Part shown: positions 57,021 to 64,000 of the stretch, piece by piece
Position numbering within the stretch: the stretch's first letter is position 1
Layout: every line of letters begins with the position of its first letter
From: Norana najaformis
Taxonomy: Eukaryota > Annelida > Clitellata > Crassiclitellata > Hormogastridae
NCBI GenBank assembly: GCA_964023275.1
Contig: OZ029919.1
Location: 3,067,501-3,131,500, forward strand
Reading direction: 5' to 3'
DNA: 64,000 bases
Translations under genes and position numbers: made by a program
The notes under the pieces: generated by a model
What the model was told of the DNA's origin: nothing
What the model saw: the letters and a program-made list of their open reading frames with translations, nothing else
The model's database searches: none

Positions 57021-58176
57021 TAATAATAATAGTTTTTAGTCAAGATCTGAAGGCCAAAATAAAATAAATAAATATATAAGTTAATTAATATATAAGGTTA
57101 CTTACTTAATTACTTCTCTTGAATAAATTGTTCTGCGTACGTTTGCAATTATCAGACAGGATTTGGAAGAAAAAGGAAAAATTTAGCAGACTTTGTGTGT
57201 ACAAAATTGAAACAATGAACCAAACTTTAAAAAATTGCATATAAGCTAAAAAAGACGGAGTTTGGTATTTTTACCGCTTTATATGGAGGGGAAAAAGCGA
57301 AAAGTTTTTTGTATTTATGTGCAACGATTATCATCACAGTCAAGCCCGAAGTTTGCATACTCCCTGCCCAGCCAGCACACCCACGTTGTGCCTGTTATTA
57401 ATGTTGGCCAGCATTGGCCCAAAGTTTTTGGGCTGGTTGGGTTTTCCCAAGTCCCCAGCACACACGCAATTGATAGGGGAGAGTACTCTAAGATGCCCAG
57501 GTCGAATAAGACGCTCACCCCCTTTAAAACGTAACTGAGGACAGAATTTCGCATTTTAGTTGTGTCTGCATGTAGCGACATCTTGCGAACCTTCACTTGC
57601 AACGGCAGTAAAATATTTTAAATATTGGCGTGGTTACGTGATTTTTTAAATATTGACTACTTTTCCGTAAGTACGCAATTACGAATTTGCTTATTTTTCT
57701 CTGTAACCTTATGCACTACTCAGATGTGAATTTTCGCGTTTATACTAGGTTAAGTTTAGGGTGTTTCAGTGGTTTTATCCAATTTTTAAAGTAGAGCTAG
57801 TTAACCAAAATGGCGCCAATAGAGTAGGACTAGTAAAATTACAAGATGTCCATGGGCGTCTTGAATACATTGGAGGCATAGAGTTTGCAAGATGCCCATG
57901 GGCATACTGAAAACCCTGGGCATCTTAGAGCATCACTTTTGGATTTTGAGTTTAAAGAGGAATGCCGTTGGTGGTGCAGCTGGGAAAATGTTAATGACTT
58001 AATAATATTGGAAACAACAACAGTTTTATAGCGCCGTACAAAGCCAAGTCGTTACTTGGGTTTTTTCTAGTTAAAGGCATATAGCTGCAGAAGTGATAGA
58101 TTTTGATTACTTTTTAATGGCTATAATGGCTATAGTTGTGTATGTGGATATGATGTATTTCTCTGCCTAATAGATT
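56351..58176. other. Intergenic, with possible small inverted-repeat element
   Basis: An AAT tract runs at about 56,976-57,030. CTCTAAGATGCCCAGG at 57,486-57,501 is the exact inverse complement of 57,915-57,930, enclosing 413 bp without an ORF. ATGCCCATGGGCAT at 57,892-57,905 is a perfect palindrome. AAAATGGCGCCAATAG at about 57,808 is YY1-like. Confidence 0.45.
56832..56962 (+). CDS. Candidate orphan 5' coding exon (His/Gln/Ser-rich)
   Basis: An ATG opens 43 codons of low-hydrophobicity sequence (ESQGGNIIARPAFGQ, HHHH, STGSQR) ending exactly at a good donor AG|GTAAAT. No downstream partner exon was identified in the window, and no family is recognised, so it may be chance. Confidence 0.2.
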
Positions 58177-58937
58177 ATGTTTATAGAGCTTGCTGAAATA
58201 GTTTATGAGAGAAAGACAACCCGTGGAAGGTATGGTTTTGAGATGCTTCGGCAAGCCGTGGAAAAAGTACGAAGGGGAGAAATGAGTAAACGAAAAGTAG
58301 AGACAGTGTATGGTGTGCCTCGCAAAACCATTTCAAGACATCTGCACGGAAAAGTGCAGAAACCAGGGAATTTGGGACGATTTGGAACTGTTTTGGGCAA
58401 AGAGTATGAAGAAACTCGGTACAGCATGCAATTAAGCTGCAGCATATGATGTTTGGTCTTGGAACTGTCGACATGAGAAAGCTTGCTTTTGAGCTGGCTG
58501 AATATCAGAAGCTTAAACATCCATTTTGCGATGAAATAGCTGGAAAAGGGTGGCTTCGAAGTTTTCTAAGACGTCATCCAGAGTTATCTGTCCGCAGCCC
58601 AGAATCAACAAGTGTTGCTAGAGCTGTTGGCTTTAACAGACCAAGTGTCGGTAAGTTTTTCCAACTCTACAAGGAAGAGCTTCTAAAGGGGTCATATTCT
58701 GCTCATCAAATTTACAACATGGACGAGACTGGACTTACCGTAGTTCACCAGCCTGGAAAAATTATTGCTAAACGAGGGCAGAAGCAGGTTGGAAAGTTGA
58801 CCAGTGGCGAGAAGGGTCAGACTATGACAGTAGAATGTGCTGTCAACGCTGCTGGCTGCTATGTCCCGCCGATGTTAATATTCAAGCGCAAACGTATGGT
58901 TGAAAGTTTACTGATTGTTGTTGCAAGATGGGCTTAA
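58177..58937 (+). mobile_element. Pogo/Tigger-type DNA transposon remnant (frameshifted, truncated transposase)
   Basis: 58,177-about 58,410 encodes a psq-type helix-turn-helix (MSKRKVETVYGVPRKTISRH, LHGKVQ). About 58,420-58,900 continues in another frame: VQHAIKLQHMMFGLGTVDMR, a CENP-B-type HTH with GKGWLRSFLRRHPELSVRSP, then the start of the DDE domain with IYNMDETGL (first catalytic Asp) and NAAGCYVPPMLIFKRKRM. A frameshift lies near 58,415-58,425. Homology ends after KRKRM, so the second and third catalytic acidic residues are missing. In active relatives such transposases cut and paste the element at TA sites. No terminal inverted repeats were seen. A dead copy. Confidence 0.85.
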
Positions 58938-58939
58938 TG

Positions 58940-60690
58940 GGTAGCTATGTTAATGTTATCGAGTGTTATTTACCGGTACTTCTAACAGAAGTGTTTTAGT
59001 AGTGTAATTGCGAGTATAGTTTTATTGCTTGTATACCTGGTAGTTGTAATGCACTTGAATATTTTGCTGAGAAATTTCGTGAAAAAGGTTCCTGTTTGGT
59101 TACTATGGCTAGCTGATTATGTATGTATTGAAATTTGGTCTTGTAACTAAAACTTAAGTGGAATACACCATATATATCAGCTTATATTTGTGTGTGAACT
59201 TGAATATATAGTGCTAAGCTTTTTTGCATCAAGGACTTAAGTGCCTATAAATGTCTGTTTTGGTTATTCTTTCTGTCTGGGTTTGGTTGCCCTGTCTTTT
59301 TGTCTAGTGATGAGACCCAAATGTTTGGTTCGGTGCTCACTAAACATAAGCTTCAAACAAATTTTTAATCCAGTTTGATGCAAGTTTACTTGTAAAATGT
59401 GAACTTGGGGTCATTTGAGCATCTTGCAGTCCTTTTGAAATGCTTGAGCTGAAACTCCAAATTTTGTCCACCTGCTATTGAGCATTCTTTCAACATTATG
59501 AAGGTTTATGCAGAGTGCAACTTGCCATCTTAAGTTAGAATATTACCACTAAGTTCCCTTGCCACCAGGAGTTTTTCTGAGTAATTTTTCGCTTACTTAA
59601 AAGCAATCATTACACTACTGTTCTTGTTGCAGTCACCAAACTTTTCACTCTGTACAACCGGTAACAACAACTGTAAATGTTGCTCAAAGCTTCAGCAGTT
59701 CAGAGGAACAGAGGCCGTCAACTTTTGTGGCTACGCCAGAGTGGGCTGATGCTTTCAGTGACCTTGAAGGCCGCTGCAGCTGACATGAAGGTATTTCATT
59801 ATCTCCTATTACTACTTCTGAAACACTGTTTTCATATAGCACTAAGGGCATCCATCAATCCTTCAAGGGAAACCATTGTTAAAATCTCAATCTGTTGGAG
59901 AAGCCCGGTCGAAATCATAGAGGTCAGGGCAACCAAACATTAGGCGACACTGGGTCAGAAAATTGAAACGAATGAGTTTTGAGTTCAGACCTGAACTTCT
60001 ACACTCTTTGGTCGTCATAAATTATTAAATACTTGAACCATCCGATTCAATTGGGATCCGTTTATTAGGCTCTGCACATGTGCAGGAGCCTGCTAATGGT
60101 GACTTCCTAGTTATCAGAGCATTTTTTGCTTACTAAAGAACTATTTACTCTGAATGAACTTAAAAACCATTTTGGCTAGTGTAAGCAGGGCTTTTGTGAG
60201 ATATTTAAAAGGCGCTATATTAGATTTCTGGATACATAAGTATGTATGCTTGTATCATGCTTTTAACTGGGGTAGACTGGAATTGTATGTACATTTGAGC
60301 CAACAGAGACTAAGACTGGTGGAAATAACCCAGAAAAGTTTTAACAGCCTAAACAAAGTCTTGTGTGAATATCCTGGACACATGTTTAACCATTCTTTAT
60401 GAGGTTCTTTGAAAGTGCTATATAAATAGCTAGATACATACTTATATACATAAATCCTCTCAGTTTTTGCTTTCTTAAACTGGCCCAACATCATGATCAT
60501 TATAAACATGAAAATTGGCAACTTCACTGGCTGAGTCCCGGTTAAGGTACTGGTTTCCTTGATACAGTTTTAGCATTTCTCGGTGACTGGTTGCTAACAG
60601 ATAGATCTTTAGACTCTGTATTCACAGGTAAACATCAACTGCATCATGCCAAACTCCCCATTCACTGTCAATTATTATTGTCCTTAAAAG
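58940..60690. other. Intergenic with retroposon termini
   Basis: LINE-like ends with TTTGTGAGATATTTAAAAGG CGCTATAT (60,190-60,222) and CTTTGAAAGTGCTATATAAA (60,405-60,425) are followed by ATACATA-like tails. Apart from the candidate exon at 59,633 nothing is recognised. Confidence 0.45.
59633..59783 (+). CDS. Candidate terminal exon of unknown gene
   Basis: A strong acceptor (TTCTTGTTGCAG) precedes a 49-codon open frame ending in TGA, with VAQSFSSSEEQRPSTFVATP and EWADAFSDLEGRCS. The composition is protein-like, but no family or partner exon is known. It could be a 3' piece of the neighbouring transposase or of a host gene. Confidence 0.18.
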
Positions 60691-60703
60691 GTTTTTTCTG
60701 CTT

Positions 60704-62040
60704 ATGGCTTGTTTGCAGTTTGGCAAATGGCTCTATAAAAAGGCAAACTGGGTTAACTTCAAAAACGACTGCAAGTGGGAGATCACTCCAGATATCATTA
60801 CAGAGGACACTGAGGCCAACCATAACCTGCTTGTGGAAAAACTTCTCATAGTATCGGAAAGGCATATACTGAAAAGCAAGCCACGCATGCATGCAAAGGG
60901 TGTGCCTTACTGGACAGACAGCTGCACAGAGGCGGTGAACGCTCGAAACAAGGCCAAGACCCGGATGCAAAGGACAAAAAACCCGAAAGACATCCAAGAG
61001 TATCACCGTCTGAAAGGAATTGCACAGAGAACGATCAGGGATGCTCAGAAATCTGACTGGCGAGAATTCTGCTTGTCTCTCAACGAAAAGACCAAGGTTG
61101 GCAAGGTCTGGAGGACCGTTAGACGGATGTCAGGTATCAACTGGGGGCTGTCCATCCCAACTCTCAATAAGGATGGCGCACCTTTGAGAACATCCTGTCG
61201 AAGGTAGAACTCTTTGGAATTCCTCCTCCGAGGTTTCCAGCAGCCGGAACTACTCTTCGGAGTTCCAGGCTCATAAAGCAGCTTTCGAAGAGCAACATCG
61301 AAAAGAACTCCATGGAACCAAAGACCACCTCCAGATGACACTCCACTCAGCAAGAGTTTTGATCTCAATCGCTTCCGATAGCCCTCAGGAAATGCAAGAA
61401 GAACACGAGCCCCAGAGAAGATGGCATTACATACGAGATCTTGGCAAAGCTTCCACAGCCTAGCCATCAAGCTCTTCTGAAGCTGTACAAACTCAGCTGG
61501 TATAAAGGATTACTCCCGCTTTCCTGGAGAGATCGGTTGTCACACCAATCCTCAAGCCAAACAAACCCGCTCATGAGTACAGCTCCTACTGCCCAATCGC
61601 ACTCACATCTGTGCTGTGTAAAGTGATGGAAAGACTAGTCTGTGATCGTCTCAACTGGCAAATGGGCACCAACGGACTCTTCAACTGATACCAATCCGGC
61701 TTCAGAAAACACAAAAGAAATTCTGCTCATGGTGTAAAGGGCCCTGATTCGATCCATTATTGATTACGGCAGCATAGCCTATGACAGTGCTTCGTTGTCG
61801 AATCGAGCCAAGCTCGACACGATCCAGTACAAGGCCTCATCCATCTGCTGCGGAGCACTGCGGAGTACGAGCATCACGGCCCTAAAGGTCGACTGCGGAG
61901 AGATGCCCCTGCATTTGCGCCGCAGACAGATGATGGAATACACCACTAAGATCCAGTCTATTCCGAATCTCCCGACCCAAGACATCCTCCGAGCCGGTAA
62001 ACTGCTCATCATTTTGGGCATAAAATTTCAGGATTATTGA
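60704..62040 (+). mobile_element. Jockey/CR1-like LINE fragment with internal deletion of the RT palm
   Basis: 60,704-61,207 encodes the linker between endonuclease and reverse transcriptase: NWVNFKNDCKWEITPDIITE, KGVPYWTDSCTEAVNARNKA, IAQRTIRDAQKSDWREFC. 61,400-61,690 encodes RT finger motifs in two frames (EDGITYEILAKLP, SWYKGLLPLSW, then LTSVLCKVMERLV, QSGFRKHK). At about 61,725 it jumps to the C-terminal part IDYGSIAYDSASLSNRAKLD, GEMPLHLRRRQMMEYTTKI. The catalytic Tyr-x-Asp-Asp block is absent. Frameshifts and stops make it inactive. The 5' endonuclease is not seen. Confidence 0.85.
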
Positions 62041-62380
62041 CTTTAAGGGTTCCCTTGAAGCCATGCGTGCACTGTCCCACGGCACGGGAAGCAACATTTT
62101 GGTCTGTGGTGTGGTGAGTGCAAGGTTGCACATCTTTTAGGCCTAACAAAAGCCCATAAAATCAAGCTGTAGGACTAAGGATCAGTTAAAATAATATAGT
62201 ATTGCCTCCCATGTATCTTTATGTGATTGCAAAAGAGTGTACACATGATCCAGGTTGACTGCTTGACACTCTACATCTATTAATTAAGCTATAAGTTTTA
62301 AAAAACTGCAGTAAGCCTACTGCAGTTAATACAATAAAACACAAACTTTACTGTAATTATTCAGTTCGAAAACTCATGAG
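62041..62380. other. Anonymous spacer
   Basis: Nothing recognised; an AT-rich stretch between the LINE fragment and the HMG-box gene duplication. Confidence 0.35.
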
Positions 62381-62385
62381 TAATA

Positions 62386-63001
62386 ATGTCAAAAACGAAG
62401 CCAAAAACTAAACTGTTAAACATTAAAAATCCGTTTGCTGTTCAAACTTTCACCAAAAGATGTCTATACATCTTCACTAAAGCGACCATATATATAATAA
62501 ACGTATTTGCACTTTTACTTAAAATGCATATTTTGAGTACTAGTTTCAACTGCCTCATACAAGCAGAGAGACTTATAAAGACTTCTCATAGTTTCTAAGT
62601 CTTACGGATCTAAACAGATAACCTCAGTTGTTTACTCCAACACTTGACCAACAACAGCATTACTAAAATTATGCATAGTAAAAACAAAATGCCTTGCTGT
62701 GAAATAAGATCAAACTCTCAGTTTGATATAATTGGCTCATTATAATTTCACAGACATTATAGTATGGGAAAGTTTGACTTCATATATTTTATACTTAGTA
62801 TTTAAACTTCTTTCTCAAACAAAATATTGTAAAAACTTTTTAAATAAGTATTTATACATGTACTCAGTTGGTTTTCAACATTATATTACCTTCAGCGACA
62901 GCTTGCATTTGATGGGACTGGTCAATTCCGGTTCCACCTGCTGTTTCCTGAGGTGGCTCGGCATCTCGGGATCCACCTGATGCGTCTTGATGAGGCTCCA
63001 T
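62386..63001 (-). pseudogene. Downstream duplicate of the HMG-box gene module, HMG box deleted
   Basis: An open segment 63,001-62,890 encodes MEPHQDASGGSRDAEPPQET and GIDQSHQMQAVAE, then a donor G|GTAATA identical to that of the upstream copy. About 62,500-62,890 and about 63,355-63,749 are near-identical. Where the other copy has a complete HMG-box exon, this copy retains only its last codons (GGTCGCTTTAGTGAAGATGT, about 62,461-62,486) and its 3' flank. About 250 bp have been removed. The exon may still be used, but this module cannot encode an HMG box. Confidence 0.65.
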
Positions 63002-63075
63002 TTTGCACAGATATTTGAGAATCTATAATTATAAGGATCAGTTAAATAATGTCAAAAAAGAAGACAAAAACATGT

Positions 63076-63891
63076 CTATTCATCTTCACTAAATCGACCA
63101 CGCTTAGCCTTCTGCTCATATTGCTTTTTCTGGTCCTGCGTGAGGGAATTCCACTCCAGGTCACACTTTCTCTTTAGTTGACCAACACTGATGTTATCCA
63201 GACTAAGATCGTCTAGCTGACGTGCGACAAATACCTGGAAACCGGTCAGCTCCTCCGTCTCCATTTCTACAGATCAAATATTGGACCTTATGTTAAACTT
63301 CTAGTATTTTAAATACTTTTAAAGTACTCTATACTTATATTAAAATGTAATATAATAAAAGTATTTGCACTTTTACTTAAAAGGCATATTTTGAGTACTA
63401 GTTTCAACTGCCTTATACAAGCAGAGGGACTTTTAAAGACTTCTCATAGTTTCTAAGTCTTACGGATCTAAACAGGTACACCTTAATTATTTACTCCAAC
63501 ACTTGACCAACAACAGCATTACTAAAATTATGCATAGTAAAAACAAAATGCCTTGCTGTGAAATAAGATCAAACTCTCAGTTTGGTATAATTGGCTCATT
63601 ATAATTTCACAGACATTATAGTATGGGAAAGTTTGACTTCATATATTTTATACTTAGTATTTAAACTTCTTTCTCAAACAAAATATTGTAAAAACTTTTT
63701 AAATAAGTATTTATACTTGTACTCAGTTGGTTTTCAACATTATATTACCTTCGACGACGGCTTGCATTTGATGGGGCTGGTCAATTCCAGATCCACCTGC
63801 TGCGTCTTGACGAGGCTCGACGTCTGACGATCCACCTGCTGCGTCTTGACGAGGCTCGACGTCTGGCGATCCAATATTAGTATGTTTTAGC
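63076..63891 (-). CDS. HMG-box protein, last two exons (5' part beyond the window)
   Basis: Exon 63,891-63,749 (upstream limit inferred from an AG acceptor) encodes a Gly/Gln/Asp-rich stretch with a 13-residue tandem duplicate, DVEPRQDAAGGS, and ends GIDQPHQMQAVVE. It joins in frame to 63,266-63,076, encoding EMETEELTGFQVFVARQLDD, LSLDNISVGQLKRKCDLEW, NSLTQDQKKQYEQKAKRGRF, stop TAG. The F..F ... C...W..L ..... Y...A pattern is that of an HMG box, a DNA-bending domain of chromatin and transcription proteins. The specific family is not recognised. Only the C-terminus is visible; ATG at 63,264 is internal, not the true start. Confidence 0.65.
63790..63868. repeat. 39-bp coding tandem duplicate in the HMG-gene exon
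   Basis: GATCCACCTGCTGCGTCTTG plus ACGAGGCTCGACGTCTGAC occurs twice with exact 39-bp spacing (63,790; 63,829), and a third partial GATCC follows at 63,868. It keeps reading frame (13 aa). Confidence 0.85.
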
Positions 63892-64000
63892 CTGTTTAAA
63901 AATTTATCTGAAAAGTTTCTATATGTATATATGTAAAAATATTGTTCTGTTTTTAATGGTGTAATAATCTGTTATATGGGCCTAGAACTTACTTTTCAAT

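Noticed and set aside
60591-60851. 86-codon ORF overlapping the LINE
   Set aside because: Out of frame with the recognisable LINE protein at 60,704-61,207.
63262-63264. ATG at 63,264 as the start of a 62-aa HMG protein
   Set aside because: An acceptor two bases upstream joins in frame to an exon at 63,749, so the Met is internal.

Overview
This is eukaryotic, clearly animal (metazoan) DNA. Genes are split by canonical introns. A nuclear mitochondrial acyl-carrier-protein gene, a full-length ABCA-class lipid transporter and a ubiquitin-like/IBR zinc-finger gene lie side by side. The rest is dense in simple repeats, tRNA-derived SINEs, CR1/L2/Jockey-like LINE fragments and a decayed pogo/Tigger transposon. 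The repeat and gene styles suit an aquatic invertebrate, but I cannot decide the phylum from sequence alone.

Layout. About 1-28,100 is a gene desert in which I find no convincing protein gene. It holds (GACA)n, (GACT)n, (TTCA)n, (TA)n and trinucleotide tracts, several minisatellites (10, 22, 24, about 50 and about 79 bp units), and a 1.8-kb minisatellite at 14,795-16,628 with a 401-bp higher-order period. Between these lie SINEs, LINE 3' ends, and three short islands rich in ETS, NRF1 and YY1-like motifs. The long ORFs here are translations of low-complexity DNA.

28,152-56,350 is the gene-bearing core. NDUFAB1 (+, 4 exons, 164 aa) runs tail-to-tail with an ABCA3-like full transporter (-, 19 coding exons, 1,758 aa, 32,863-48,945). 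That gene is divergent to a Ubl-IBR gene (+, 4 exons, 752 aa, 52,206-56,350). All three models keep reading frame across every junction I propose, so they look intact. One ABCA intron uses a GC-AG splice pair. The Ubl-IBR protein carries about fifteen 20-residue acidic repeats between its ubiquitin fold and its zinc-binding C-terminus.

56,351-64,000 is again transposon-rich. It holds a frameshifted and truncated Tigger/pogo transposase, a LINE fragment that lacks the reverse-transcriptase palm, and a minus-strand HMG-box gene entering from the right edge. Its exon module has been tandemly duplicated, and one copy has lost nearly all of its HMG box.

The three core genes do not form a pathway. 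They are ordinary neighbours: mitochondrial fatty-acid synthesis/complex I, lipid transport, and ubiquitin-type signalling.
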